NCBI GenBank assembly: GCA_029948255.1
Contig: JALIZF010001631.1
Coordinates: forward strand, 310,001 to 374,000
Reading direction: 5' to 3'
Length of the DNA: 64,000 nucleotides
Source: Telmatactis stephensoni
Lineage: Eukaryota > Cnidaria > Anthozoa > Actiniaria > Isophelliidae
The notes under the pieces are model-generated. The model was given only the letters and a program-made list of their open reading frames with translations, searched no databases and was not told the origin of the DNA. Positions 36,924 to 48,945 of the stretch are shown here, piece by piece (positions within the stretch are counted from its first letter, which is position 1; the number at the start of each line of letters is the position of its first letter). The translations under genes and the position numbers were made by a program.

Positions 36924-37052
36924 TGTTGACAATATCATGTGATGTCTCACCAGGCCCCGCGCGGCCCAGCATATGGAGGGCATCAGAGACTGATAGCTGT
37001 GTGGAACTTAAACGGTCATTCCTAGTTTTTCGACTCTTGTCTGTCGTAACAA
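36924..37052 (+). repeat. 3' LTR
   Basis: Begins TGTTGACAATATC and parallels the 5' LTR through GTCTGTCGTAACAA, with several substitutions and small indels, implying an old insertion or gene conversion loss. Confidence 0.8.
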
Positions 37053-38273
37053 TTGAGGTTACCTTGAAATTACCTTGAAGTAATATTTGAAACACAGGGT
37101 TTCAAACACGAGAAAACATTTGAAAGCACGAGGCCGTATAGTTAGTGTTGAGTAGCGTAGAGTAATGACTAAAGTTAGTGTTTCAAGATCAAGGTAATTG
37201 TAGAGAGCGTAATGAGTCATAAAGCTTTCCTCTCCTTGCTTTTTTTCGTTGATTTTAATCGAAAATATTACTTTTCCTTAAAGAAACTACAGTCACATTG
37301 TTGCATTTCTCTCTAAATGAACTTTTGGTAAATGCTGGTGAATTATGGTTGTATATCAAAAGCCCGACCTTCAGCTATTTCTTTTAACGATATCATATAC
37401 TTTTAACAACTGAAGTATTGAAAACAACAACAACAACAACAAAAAGATTTGATTGGCTCCTAGCAGGTTTCGAACCCGGCTCTTACATTTGCTCATTTGC
37501 TTCACAGGTCCAGGGTTTTCCAACTGAGCCACGGGATCGCGTAATTCGCAAAACAATAGATAGCCAATTCACAGGATACACTAGGTTATTTTGTTCTCTA
37601 AATTCCCTCTGTAGACCAGTTAGCCTAGTGGTAAGGTGCAGCCATTTACGGCCTAGGATCCGACTGTTTCCTCCCTCTTTGACTGCGAAGCTTGCTGCGC
37701 TCTACCGGATAGCGCGGAAGGGGCCCGAAATTCTTCATCCCATATGTAACATGCGATGATTCAGTGATTTGTCTGGATGCATGGTCCGAATTTTTGGGTT
37801 TTACATCAAATTTGCATACTAATTTCTTTGGGTAACGGGTTCCAGTCCTGCGCCAACAACTTTCCTTTTTTTCTGTTTTTATCTGTTTTTCATTGATTCT
37901 ATTTCTCTTCTCTAATTTTTCTTGGCTTAAAATTCAGGTTTCAACGAAGAAAACTACATCAATGAAACTCTTTACATTAGCTTGATGCTTTCAAATTTTA
38001 CGTAGTTTAGAAAAATATGCACATGCATTCCTTGAAATAAGAGTTATCTAAAAAATTTCATTCAACAAACAAAAGATGATGTCTTGTTATCCTTACTGAT
38101 TTCGAGTTTTGGCTGGTGAAGAGAAATTGTCTGCTGGTGCACATTTGACTCAACAGTGCGAAATTAAAAAAAATCAACATCTGATATTGACAATGCACAC
38201 TAGAAAAAAAGCAAAGCCCTGGAAAGAATGGTGGACAAGAGAGAGACACTTGCGTATGTACACTATGTACCCT
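37053..38273. other. Intergenic with tRNA-derived SINE-like pieces
   Basis: On the minus strand, an A-box-like TGGCTCAGTTGG (37532-37521) is followed by a B-box GGTTCGAAACC (37476-37466). On the plus strand, an A-box-like TAGCCTAGTGG occurs near 37622 and a weak B-box GGTTCCAGTCC near 37848. Spacing is too long for true tRNAs, which suggests tRNA-derived SINEs. (CAA)n at 37423-37441. No protein gene is supported. Confidence 0.5.
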
Positions 38274-38604
38274 GCAGTGTATACAGTCATTTCAGAAAAC
38301 GTTGTCGCTGCTCGGCTCAAGCCTACGCGACTCGACGGAAAGGGAGTATGGGTGGAAATCACTGCATGAATTACCAATGAACTATTTACTCTAAATCGTT
38401 GTACCGTCGAAGATCAACGACTTGACGAACCATCCACATCGCTTGCCAGCGAAAGTCTGCACAATAAATACAAGGCATGACTAATGAGATGTGCATTTTA
38501 TAGTCGCACCAGTGATTTCTACCCATAATTCCTTTGGGTCGAGTCGCGAAGGCTTAAGACCGATCACCGAGAACGTTTTCTGAAATGACTGTATATACAC
38601 TGCC
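38274..38604. mobile_element. Fold-back element, ~95-bp arms
   Basis: Arms 38274-38368 and 38511-38604 are diverged reverse complements (CAGTCATTTCAGAAAACG in one, its complement in the other). No coding sequence. Confidence 0.75.
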
Positions 38605-38692
38605 TATTTTTTATGTTGAATGTCTAGGCAATAATAAATAAAACGCAGTCAAGGACTGCATGGGCTTCTGTTATTATTACCGCTACAAAATT

Positions 38693-39051
38693 GCGTTGTG
38701 TGACGAACACTGCTAGTTGACCCCTTCAATATTGAATCACAAATCATAATTCTCCAGGATCAGTGTCGGATACAGGCACAGTTCAAAATATTTAGCACTT
38801 TGAGTAAAGCAATTTTTCAAACCGAATAACAAAGGGCTAGCGTTGGCAATGCCTTAAAACTAACTGATTTTAAAAAGCTAGTTGTACGTTGCATCATGGT
38901 GAAAGTGATACCACATTGTCTACAGTATTTGACGCTTTAGATCAAAGGAATGATAAATAAAATTCCATCACATACAAAGTTTAAAATTTTCTTTCATAGG
39001 CCGGTAACCAAATATATTGCAGAGATTCTCAGCGCGACCTGACTTCATACT
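38693..39051 (+). repeat. Dispersed repeat, copy 2 of the ~355-bp family
   Basis: Same orientation as 4721-5073, differing by scattered substitutions and small indels. Here it stands outside the TTAA-flanked element. Confidence 0.85.
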
Positions 39052-40323
39052 ATGAGAAAATTCGTAGATTTCCAGCTCATAGGAAATAGTCTTAATTGCG
39101 AGGGCTTCCCAGTTTCAACGGTACCTCCAGCTAGAGTTCGATATTTGGTCAAAATATTGGAGATGAAGCTCAAAATAACACTCCATTCTGAAGCTCTTAT
39201 AAGTATATAGGTATATCTCGAGTTAAAAGCTCCACTTTACTTGTCTTACTGCCTGAAAGCTATTTTCACAATAGTATAAAAACATTCTAAAGCACATGGA
39301 GAAGACGTCTAACGTTGGATTTACGTTGTAATCAATAAATAATCGTAATTGTCGATAAGTAAACGAACACTCACGAAATCATTCGCGTTGTAATCAATAA
39401 ATAATCGTAATTGTCGATAAGTAAACGAACACTCACGAAACCATTCGTGAAATTAGCGGAGTCGCTTTTCAGCCAATCCCAAGGTACTACGGACTACTGT
39501 GATGTTCGGAGATGTCGATTTTACGCCGAGACCTCTCCGAAAAACGGACTTACATTACATTACATTACATTACATTACTTACACGACGATGACAATAGGC
39601 TTCTTTCTTCCTTACGGAAGACAGAAGCCCAAAAATTGGAGCTTCCTACATTCTTTGCCCAGTCCTAACCGTTGGAAACATATAGGAAACGTAGGACAAT
39701 GAATTTTCCAAGAGCTGGAAATATGTCATGGAAAATACAATGTCCAACGCATAATTTAAATCATAGGAAATGAACATTTCCAGTTTAAGTGTGTATATCT
39801 AGAGAAAATGATTGACCGGCCGTGTTTGCTATATGGATAGGTAGATCTCATGCGGGAGCCAGTTCAGGTGGAGAAAAGTTTTGCCTGGTACTAGGGTTAC
39901 CCTACCTACCGACCTAACTTTACCGAGTGTTCACATTGAGAAGAGTTAAATTTTGTATTTTCCGGATCAATTCTCCACTTCAACCATCGATAAGATACAT
40001 ATTCATATATCTATGCGGAGGAATTTGCTAAAAAATATATATACAAAAAAAATACTGAAATGAAAAATGAAAGTCTGTCCTTGTCTAGCTTGTCCACACA
40101 CTAAGTGCATTTGAACATATGCATATGGAATTTGCGCATATAAATACATTTTCTTCAAATCATTTCATTTAGGGTAACCCTCTTAGCCGCGAGTTACGTG
40201 TGAAGAATCTCATGTAAACGCTCGACAGTTATTTACTAAGAGATTAAGTGATGATGCGCGTAAGAATTAGGGGGCCTAACGGCATAAAACTCCGTTAGGC
40301 CCTAATTGCGGTATTGTTTAAAG
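39052..40323. other. Intergenic, minor repeats only
   Basis: A 58-bp direct duplication (about 39328-39385 and 39386-39443) and (ACATT)n at 39550-39577. No gene seen. Confidence 0.6.
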
Positions 40324-40330
40324 CACTTAT

Positions 40331-41942
40331 CAGGGGAAAATTACTAGGGGAGTCCATCTCGCGCTCTAGTGGTAATGATGTGTGGAACCATCCCCGAACT
40401 AGCTGAGCTATTTTTAGAACGAGCTCTGATTGGCTGCTTTCACGAGCGACCAAAAGACAATTCGAAAAATTCAATCCTGGTCGTTCTACTCTGTGCCGAG
40501 ACAAGACATGTAGGGCTAGTTCGGTTTTGAAGCACTTTCCTTAGTAATTGAGCATTCCTGAATATAGATAGAATGTTTTGAATATCCTTCGACTCTTATT
40601 CTTGGAGATATTCTTGCAACAAAAATTCAAAACTGCCGGTCAATGACCTCGAATTCCTATTTGACCGGCAGTTCAGTTTCTGAAATTTTCCAAAACTTCC
40701 CCGAAAAAAAAAATCGTACACCATCTAAAGTCTAATTGTTTTAGTAAAAATCTACTAGTATTCTAATTCAAAATTTATAAAACGAAATTTGGTGATAATT
40801 TTTAACCTAAAAAACTGAGAAATTTCGGAAAGCTGCGCATAAAAAACTATAGTTTCCATGGCAACTGTCTTTCTTTTGGGAGCCGAGGAAAATCGGCAGC
40901 TAGTCCAGCTGTGAAGCTTTCTTCCGCTAAAAAGAAGTGATTTTGATCATAGAAGAAAGTCGAAAAGCTCATAAAACAAAAGCCGTACGGATTATCTGAT
41001 GCTTGTGGAGATTTCTTTGCATTATTCGGGGCGAAAAAGACGAAAAGAGATCGAGATGACCGACCTGCTCGTCGTGAACTGATTTGGTGAAAGTGAAACT
41101 ACCTTAATTTCAAATTACTAGCTTCAACACGAAGGAATCCTGCAGAAAAGTTATTGAAAGGTAATAAAAAGTTATTCTACACTTATGTATTCCTTGTTTA
41201 TCTAATTTAGAAAGCTTTTTGTCTCATCTTTTTTTCAAACAATACCGTTTTTGTCCTCACAAGTGACTATACTTGCTCGCTTCCTGAGAGTTTGTTTTTC
41301 TGTGAACTTTGAAGTGATTCACGCCGAAAATCGACCAAAAACGAAAACAAAGTAATTTTTCACTAAATTTTGCTATTGTACTTGTATACTGTTGAGTTAT
41401 CTTAGACAGTTTAGACTTGAAAGCCACTTTTTTCACTTTGGGAAGTAACTTACGTTCCGTAGAGATCGGTGATTGAACTCTGTCAGTTTTTTATCAAAAT
41501 CGCAAAAATTTCTCTGCTTTATATATCAACATTTGTACGTGGTGGTATTTATGGCAAAATAATTACAAACCATGTTTTATCTATAGAAATTTGCTGATAA
41601 TTTGCAAATCACGAATTCCTATTTTCTCTACTCACCTTTTATCACTATTAGAAGGTGAGTAGAGTAGCCAATCAGAATGCGAGATTTGCATTAGAATACT
41701 AGTAGATTTTTACTAACTTTATTTAGGAATGGTAAGCGGTTACAACTACCGTTGTAATGTGTAATTAACTCTATTTGCCTAGCTCCGGCACAGAGTAGAA
41801 CGACCAGGATTGAATTTTTCGAATTGTCTTTTGGTCGCTCGTGAAAGCAGCCAATCAGAGCTCGTTCTAAAAATAGCTCAGCTAGTTCGAGGATGGTTCC
41901 ACTGTAGAGCGCGAGATGGACTCCCCTAGTAATTTTCCCCTG
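40331..41942. mobile_element. Non-autonomous hAT-like transposon with 7-bp target duplication
   Basis: Ends CAGGGGAAAATTACTAGGGG and its complement; inverted repeats extend about 175 bases (40331-40505 against 41770-41942), with further inner pairing (40735-40760 against 41690-41715). CACTTAT flanks both sides (40324-40330 and 41943-41949). CAGGGG-type ends fit hAT, whose duplications are usually 8 bp, so one base may be mutated. No transposase visible inside. Confidence 0.8.
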
Positions 41943-42098
41943 CACTTATCTAATCGTTTAAAACATAAAAATCTCCCATAACTTTTCGATCTTGGAGATT
42001 TATTTCGATTTTACTTATCAGCTGTTTCCCATGTAACAAAAACTTTCGCTGGTCTTATTATGACAAAACTTCAACGTGGAGAACATGGCAAACTCGAA

Positions 42099-42311
42099 GG
42101 TAGAGGTTATTTCGCGAGCTTCAGAACGACATTTCGCGTCAAAAGGTCCCGTTATTAGGGCTAGAAAAAGGTTAGGTTTAGGGCTAGAGACTGGGATAGG
42201 GTCTACCCCTAACCTAGCCCTAAACCTAACCCTAAAACCTAAAATCTAGCTCTAATAATGGGGTTCTTTGACGTGAAATGTCGTTCTGAAGCTCGCGAAA
42301 TAACCTCTACC
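42099..42311. mobile_element. MITE with 9-bp target duplication (Mutator-like?)
   Basis: Starts GGTAGAGGTTATTTCGCGAG and ends with its complement; arms nearly meet in a centre of TAGGGCTAGG/CCTAAC-like text. AAACTCGAA is duplicated at 42090-42098 and 42312-42320. A 9-bp duplication is typical of Mutator-like elements. Confidence 0.82.
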
Positions 42312-42851
42312 AAACTCGAAGCGTAGTTTGGGTATTGTTTTGGAAGCTTATGATTGGATGAAATCTTTTAACACAAAAGAAACTAGGCTTCAAAAGGGAG
42401 TTTTTGTACTTTTTATTAAAACATGTTATCCATAGAATGCATTATATATTTTCTATCTTGAAACCAAGAAATGCTGCCGTGGGAAAAGCGATATGCTGCA
42501 GAACAATAGAAAGCCCCCTAGTTCTTATCCGCATTGTCACTTAAGGAATTGCTCTCTCGCTCAGGCTTTACGAGGAGGGTAACCCTAGGTAGCAGAGAGA
42601 ATTTTTCTCCATATAAACCGTCCCCAAGCCATTGCATTTAATAGCCTAAATAACGTTTCCCCTAGCCTCAGCACATTTAGCTGTCACAAACATGCATTTG
42701 ACTTCCTGGCAATTGCAGTATATTTAAATAGCATCATCTTTATTCACTATAGGAATGTTCATAGCAGCATTCATCCTAATAGATAAAGAGCAGTGGGAGG
42801 CTTGCACGTCCAACCCTGTCCAATCAATAAACAGAAAGTCCATACAAAAAG

Positions 42852-43251
42852 ATGGAAGACAAAAGAGCCTTAGTGAAATCACATTTGTACAGATCAGACA
42901 AAGTCTATGCCGCCAAAAATGTCGCTGAAACAAACAGCGTCGTACAGAAACCAGTCAAGCCAAGAGTCGACCAAGAGAAATGGCGCCAATCCAAAAGGAA
43001 CGGTGGCGACGAAGAAGCGACGCAAATGACACTGACGACACTGACCCTCAAGGTAGTTATCAGCATTTGAAAACCTCTCACATCAATTAATCTGATAAAC
43101 ACGGTGATTGTTATTCATTTTAGTCATGAACTGTATTGCTGAGATTGTTAACACGAGGGCAATGATTCAATTCTTGCTTTTTCAGGTCCCCCCAGATTCG
43201 TTAAAGCAAAGGAAAAAGAAGAAGACTAAAAACGTTACGCCATCTGCATGA
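42852..43251 (+). CDS. Candidate small two-exon basic protein
   Basis: Exon 1 (42852-43051) starts at ATG after an in-frame upstream stop and ends CTCAAG before GTAGTT. A TTTTTCAG acceptor opens exon 2 (about 43186-43251) in the same phase, ending in TGA. The predicted product has about 88 residues, Lys/Arg/Asp/Glu-rich, with a final KQRKKKKTK cluster that could be a nuclear signal. I do not recognise the family and see no domain, signal peptide or membrane segment. Support is the stop-bounded start, the matching splice phase and the basic tail. It may equally be a chance open frame in this repeat-rich region. Confidence 0.35.
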
Positions 43252-44957
43252 AGTACTTTTTGAGTCCTAATTCCTTTTTATGTTATTTTTAAATTGACGA
43301 GTGAAAAAGAAGCCAATAAGCCGAATACGGGACCCTCCACGCCCCTCCAAAAAGGAAAAGAAAAAAGGGAAAGAAAGAAAGAAAATTAAAGAAAGAGGAA
43401 AGAAGAAGAAAAAAGAAAAGAGAAGATAACTAGAAGAGTGAGCAAATGAAAAGAGGGGAAAGAACTACGGAAATGTTTATAGCATAATAAGTGTAAAGCA
43501 GAATAATTATTGTAGTCACTGGCAAGCTGGTCTAGAACCGAGATATACTGAAATAAGTACTAAATATACTCATGGTAAAGATCACTCATGAAATAAACTA
43601 GAAACATTAAGAATACTTCAACACGGATATCAGTACATTTTCAAAACACATTTTAGTTTTTGTTGTCGTTGCTGCTGCTGCTGCTGCTGCTGTTGTTGTT
43701 GTTGTTGTTGTTACGGTAAGGTGTTTTGAAATACTCTTTTAGCTATAATGAATCAATGCCTCATTACGCGCATTTCTTTCGATTTACGTGGGTTGGATTT
43801 TCGTGTTTTAAAAACGTCAAGCTTCGCACAGATTAATGTCCATTAAAATCGCTAAACGTTTAGTAAAAACACACAACCCATAATGCATTTCTTCCGCTGT
43901 ATCAGATCTGATGAACCTGAAATTTGCCATTTATTTAATATCTATTTATAGCAGTGTATGAAATTTCAATGAACTTCTTACATTCTCAACCTGCCTCGAT
44001 TCAGTAGCGCTATGCTATTAGCAGGTAAATGTGTAATCATTCAAATGATATTTAATAAAAAATGAAAAATGAAAAATAAAAAATGTCAAATGCGGAAGAA
44101 ATGGATTATGGGATCGCTAGACATGCACTTACAGTGATTTTCCATATTCTAACCTTTCAAATGGCAATTGGAATTTTAATGTGCAGGGTCAATCTTAACT
44201 ATGATTTCTTCCCATTGTCACCACGTTTTGACTCCAAATAAAATCAATAAAAACCCAAAAGCATTGTGGGTAATTATCAAAAAATTCGTTCAGGAGCATG
44301 TGTCTGTTCTCTTTTGGCCAAACTCTTCGATTTCAGCTTGCAAACCTAAGGTGTTACGTTCACTTGGGCTGAGAGGCAGGAATCTTTTCTTTTAACCCAC
44401 CGAAACAATGTTGCATGCATTTTTGATTGCATTCTACGTCACAACTGCCTTCATGGGTTCTACAATCCACCACGGGCCATCCAGGCTGGCGACTTTATGT
44501 ATCAGTCAATTCGAAAGGCGCCCATGCCCGAACAGCCGAGAATTAGACAGATACGATTCCATAAAATCAAAAGATACGATAACAAAACACAAGAAACTGT
44601 AGCTTTAGACTTATTTATTGACGAGCACCACCTTGCATTGTGAACTTCTATATTTTGGAACTTTTGTTTAGTGTACCAACATTACATACATCAAAGAGTA
44701 AATATATATAATTATATATATACTTAAAGTGGCGAGGAGATTTCACATATAGCCCAAATGCTTACCAAATATTGTCAAATCTCCTCATTACATTTACCAC
44801 CGTGTGTATAATTACGGGTCCCACCAGACTAAAGTCTCGGTTGAGAAATTGGTCGATGGGCTACCGGGAAGGAAACAAATTAAAGTGTTCACAGTATACA
44901 CTGTACAGTATACAGTAGACTTTTTTATCTGCTTTTACGTAGAAGAGACGCTTTCAC
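43252..44957. other. Intergenic, low-complexity patches
   Basis: 43340-43460 is AAAG-rich. (GCT)n/(GTT)n lies at 43663-43713. The open frame near 44408 has a hydrophobic start but no homology. No gene is supported. Confidence 0.55.
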
Positions 44958-45185
44958 CAGTAGCGGATCCAGGGGGTGGTGATGGGGGTGGGGTAGGTCG
45001 AAGAGGTCTACGGAACCACCCCTTGAAGGTTTGAATTTTTTAGGTAATCGAAATATGTCTTATATAAAATGTTAGAAGTTTTGCGTTGTGTCGTGTTGTC
45101 ATAGCTTGGTTTTGACCTTGTATTATATACGCAGTTGGGTTTAAGAAGCGAAACCCTACTTTGAAAAATCCTGGACCCGCCACTG
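44958..45185. mobile_element. Short hAT-like MITE, 5-bp target duplication
   Basis: Ends CAGTAGCGGATCCAGG and, inverted, CAGTGGCGGGTCCAGG. TTCAC flanks both sides (44953-44957 and 45186-45190). Same end type as 55579-56648. Confidence 0.82.
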
Positions 45186-45988
45186 TTCACTGTCATATAT
45201 GTGACTTAGGTACGATGTTCTTAATCTGATATAAGAGAAACATGGTAAATTAATAAAAACAAATGTTCATTTTGCATCACGCGATGCATAGTTACTTTGT
45301 CCCCCCCCCCCCCCAGTTTTTCAATGCTTGCTATGGCCCTCAGTAATGACTGTTTTTATACGGTTTCACAGATTTCCATTCATTCATTCTATGGTGTAAA
45401 CTAGTCAAGATCATCATGGGTACTTAGAATTGAATCCAACTTCGATCCTTTTTTTGGGGGGGGAATCTTACTCCCCGTCTTATACTGTAATAGTTCTGAC
45501 ATCCATGTGGGATCGGTGTTTGGCCATCATAAGCTTGACTTCATCTTCTGTCAGGTGCAGGTTCTCAATATCATCAGTTCTTGTTAAAGAAGATCAACAT
45601 CAGTACGTTGTACAAGGTTTAATTGATACAATGAACGGACAGACACAGAGAGTTATTTTGATGTAAATGTTTAGACACTTTGAATGGTAAATATGATTAG
45701 GAATAGGAGTATGTTCTTGTAAGCAACTGAGAACTGAAGACAGCGGAAAGAACACGAATAACGTTTTAAAGGAAGACTTAACCGTGGAAGTACAGTATCC
45801 AAATATTATATCGTTGTTTAGATGGAGTAACGATTTCACGACTTTTCTCTCTCTCTAAGAACACCCGACAAGTACAGTTTTTGATGACATATAAATATGG
45901 GAATTTTAATCATATCTTATAAGATGTGTTACGGGACAACATTTAAAGACACACTTGTAATATCTCCAAGTATTTTACTGATGAGTAA
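45186..45988. other. Intergenic, no gene seen
   Basis: Contains a C homopolymer at 45301-45314. Open frames are short and unsupported. Confidence 0.5.
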
Positions 45989-47093
45989 CAGGGCCGTAAC
46001 CAGGAAATTTACCGGGAGGGTGCACATCAAATAAAAACGGACCTATGGTCGGTTTTAGTAGCCGTTTTTATAAGCAACTGTCATGTTTTTGCAAGCACTG
46101 ATCTTATTATTGACTATCTTAACTCATTCATATCAAGTGATTATAATTGCGGCATACTATATTTATTGTGTAAAACAAGCAAACAAGTAGAAACACAAGT
46201 TAGAGCACGGTAGTGAAATTTTACTCATTCAAAAAGATGAATTGAAATGAAATTGTCGCTGGTACTGCTCTATACTATTCATCAGGTGCAAGATATGGAG
46301 CAGCAGATGAAAACCACGCGTTTCGTAACTTTTAGCACCAAAAGTCTTGCCTACGCGTGACCAAACGACTGACAAGAAATGCCACAGGGGATGGTGGGTG
46401 GGTCAAACAGGATAATAGGCATGAAAAAGGCGTAGTTTAATGGTCAATGGAGCTGGACAACTTGTGACTTACTTGGAAGGTCTGTAGGTCTAGTGAGGGT
46501 AAAACGGATGGTCATGCGTAGGGCAAGACTTTTGGCGCCAAAAGTTACGAAACGCGTGGGTTTTCATCTGCTGCTCCATATCTTAGTTTGTTCCTGATGA
46601 ATAGTATAGAGCAGTACCAGCGACTATTGACACTTTTACAAGTGGTTCCATCACGAGAAATGTCCACATTTTTTCTACATGAGCTCATAGTAGACTTTCC
46701 TATACATACATCTGTTACACGATTTTATTCAGTCCAACTCTGTGTGGTACAAAGAAATTGCATGCATTTTAACAAATTTTCCAGTCTGGGATCCCTGTAT
46801 GTTCAATTGAAAATGTTCCTTATATGCACATGATTTGGTTGTAAATTGCATTGCCTTATATCAAACATAGGGCAAGACTTTTGGCGCTCCACAGGTAATC
46901 CAACACGCTGAATAAAAAAGGTCATCCTGACCATTTAATTAAATTCGGCAAAAGTAATAGTTTTGTTCTCTTGCTTGTAAACAAAAAATATTTTTCATGC
47001 AATAAGCAAATGGTGATGTACGTATGAGCGGACCTTTTGCTTTTATGGGGAGGTGCACGTGCACCCTGTGCTCCCCCCCTGGTTACGGCCCTG
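45989..47093. mobile_element. hAT-like element, 5-bp target duplication, with internal fold-back
   Basis: Ends CAGGGCCGTAACCAGG in both arms. AGTAA flanks both sides (45984-45988 and 47094-47098). Inside lies a second inverted pair (about 46257-46362 against 46508-46622), a third partial copy of its motif at 46866, and no transposase. Confidence 0.82.
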
Positions 47094-47639
47094 AGTAACA
47101 AATGTACACTCATGTCTTTGATACGAGCTACAAGCCCTTGTTGATCTCAAATGCAAGTCATTACCGGTGAGTCATATGCTTCTGACGTATTACACGTAAA
47201 ACCCAAGTTTGACCTTGATCATGCATACGAAACCTTTTGGTTTGGGTTGTTACTGCTCCCATATGATTCCTTGCTCCCTGTAGTTTCCTGTGCCCTAAAA
47301 CCTTTAAACCGATGTAGCAGTGACCGTACGGCGCTTTGTTGCAAATTGTATTTCAGTCGTCCAAAACATCCAGCTACAATTCAAGTATCTGAAGGTTTTC
47401 CATTTTCATTAAGAGGCAACGCCTCTAGAAATTTCCTAATATCCGATAATTTTGACAGCTTGTCATTTAATTTGATTTCCTATTAACAAACCCCGGGATG
47501 CATTGTAAAAGTCATAAGAAGACAGCTAGATACAAGTCTCTACTCCGTAATATATGATTCTGAGTTAAAGAAAAGGTACTTAAAGAAGGTACCTAAAGCA
47601 TGATCTCTTTGTCCTCGGCAAACTTGTAGAAAATATTGG
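47094..47639. other. Intergenic; one unsupported open frame
   Basis: A 111-codon frame on the plus strand (47151-47486) shows no domain, homology or splice context. Confidence 0.4.
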
Positions 47640-47644
47640 CATAT

Positions 47645-48945
47645 TGTAAAACATGGACTGGACTGGGCTGGACTGGACTGGACTGGACTGGACTCAAAAT
47701 CTGTAAAACATGGACTGGACTGAAAAAATCTGTAAAACATGGACTGGACTGAACAAAAAATCTGTAAAACATGGACTGGACTGAAAAAAAAAAATCTGTA
47801 AAACATGGACTGGACCGAAAAAATTTGTAAAACATGGACTGGACTGAAAAAAAAAAATCTGTAAAACATGGACTGGACTGAGAGAAAAATCTGTAAAACA
47901 TGGACTTGAGCGAAAAAATCTGTAAAACATGGAAATGAACTTCACTAAATTCTATTCTAATTCAGCTACTACAAACCTGTATAAAAAGTTAAAGCTTAAA
48001 AGCAAACAACCAAACAGAGAATGGTTTAATTTTTAATAAAATCACTAAACCTTTTAAAAACAACTTACTGAGACTCTGTACTCCGGGACCTCCGTACGTT
48101 GGTAACAGTTTCTATTCGCGTTTTTCGTCAACTAAACTTCTTCGATTCCTGTATTTTTTCCCGTACCCTATACAATTCACGATAGATTTCTGGACTGAGT
48201 GCAGCGAGTTCTATTATGGCGCGATCCATGGAGGACTTTCAAAATCATATGATCGCCAAATTGATAAACTCCTTTTCTCAAAGTGGGATAAAAAAAATAC
48301 AGAAATCGAAAAAAGTTTAGTTGACGAAAAAACGCGAATAGAAACTGTTACCAACGTACTCACGGAGGTCCCGGAGTACAGAGTCTCAGTACGTTGTTTT
48401 TAAAAAGTTTAGTGATTTTATTAAAAATTAAACCATTCTCTGTTTGGTTGTTTGCTTTTAAGCTTTAACTTTTTATACAGGTTTGTAGTAGACCTGACGA
48501 AATGGCTTTATCTTTAGAATAAAACATACTCAGCTGCAAATAAAACCATCACTAATCGGTTTTGCTGATGCAGCTAAGAAGAAGTTTTTATTTTACTCTT
48601 CATGTGATTTTTACAAATATGCATTAAAGACAAAAGCTGAATTAGAATAGAATTTAGTGAAGTTCATTTCCATGTTTTACAGATTTTTTCGGTCCAGTCC
48701 ATGTTTTACAGATTTTTCTCTCAGTCCAGTCCATGTTTTACAGATTTTTTTTTCAGTCCAGTCCATGTTTTACAGATTTTTTCGGTCCAGTCCATGTTTT
48801 ACAGATTTTTTGAGTCCAGTCCATGTTTTACAGATTTTTTTTTCAGTCCAGTCCATGTTTTACAGATTTTTTCAGTCCAGTCCATGTTTTACAGATTTTG
48901 AGTCCAGTCCAGTCCAGTCCAGTCCATGTTTTACAATATGCCGAA
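47645..48945. repeat. Large inverted repeat with mirrored ~30-bp minisatellites at both tips
   Basis: The left arm (47645-48165) begins with tandem units containing CTGTAAAACATGGACTGGAC. The right arm (about 48290-48945) ends with the complementary units CCATGTTTTACAGATTTTTT. Between them both arms share about 200 bases (for example ACAGAGTCTCAGTACGTTG). The right arm holds an extra ~150 bases (48490-48640). The roughly 120-base spacer has a short frame starting MARSMEDFQN. Long stop-free frames in the tips are repeat artefacts. Confidence 0.88.

Larger units (their letters stand above)
30241..37052 (+). mobile_element. Decayed Ty3/gypsy-type LTR retrotransposon, interrupted
   Basis: Similar LTRs at 30241-30374 and 36924-37052 bracket gag and pol remnants in the order gag, zinc knuckle, protease region, reverse transcriptase, RNase H, integrase. 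A primer-binding-site-like TGGTGTCAGAA follows the first LTR. Stops, frameshifts and an internal integrase deletion make it dead. Gag is split by a foreign insertion at 30673-33194. No clear target duplication or polypurine tract was found at the outer ends. Confidence 0.85.

Noticed and set aside
38109..38369. 86-codon plus-strand frame
   Set aside because: Its second half is one arm of the fold-back element 38274-38604.
44408..44602. Small secreted peptide with hydrophobic N-terminus
   Set aside because: Weak signal-like start only; no cysteine framework, no homology and no transcription signals.
47151..47486. 111-codon plus-strand frame
   Set aside because: No recognisable domain, biased composition or splice context; lies next to repeats.
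47540..47945. Phe/Ser-rich open frames
   Set aside because: Products of the mirrored minisatellite, also seen in the opposite arm at 48657-49031.
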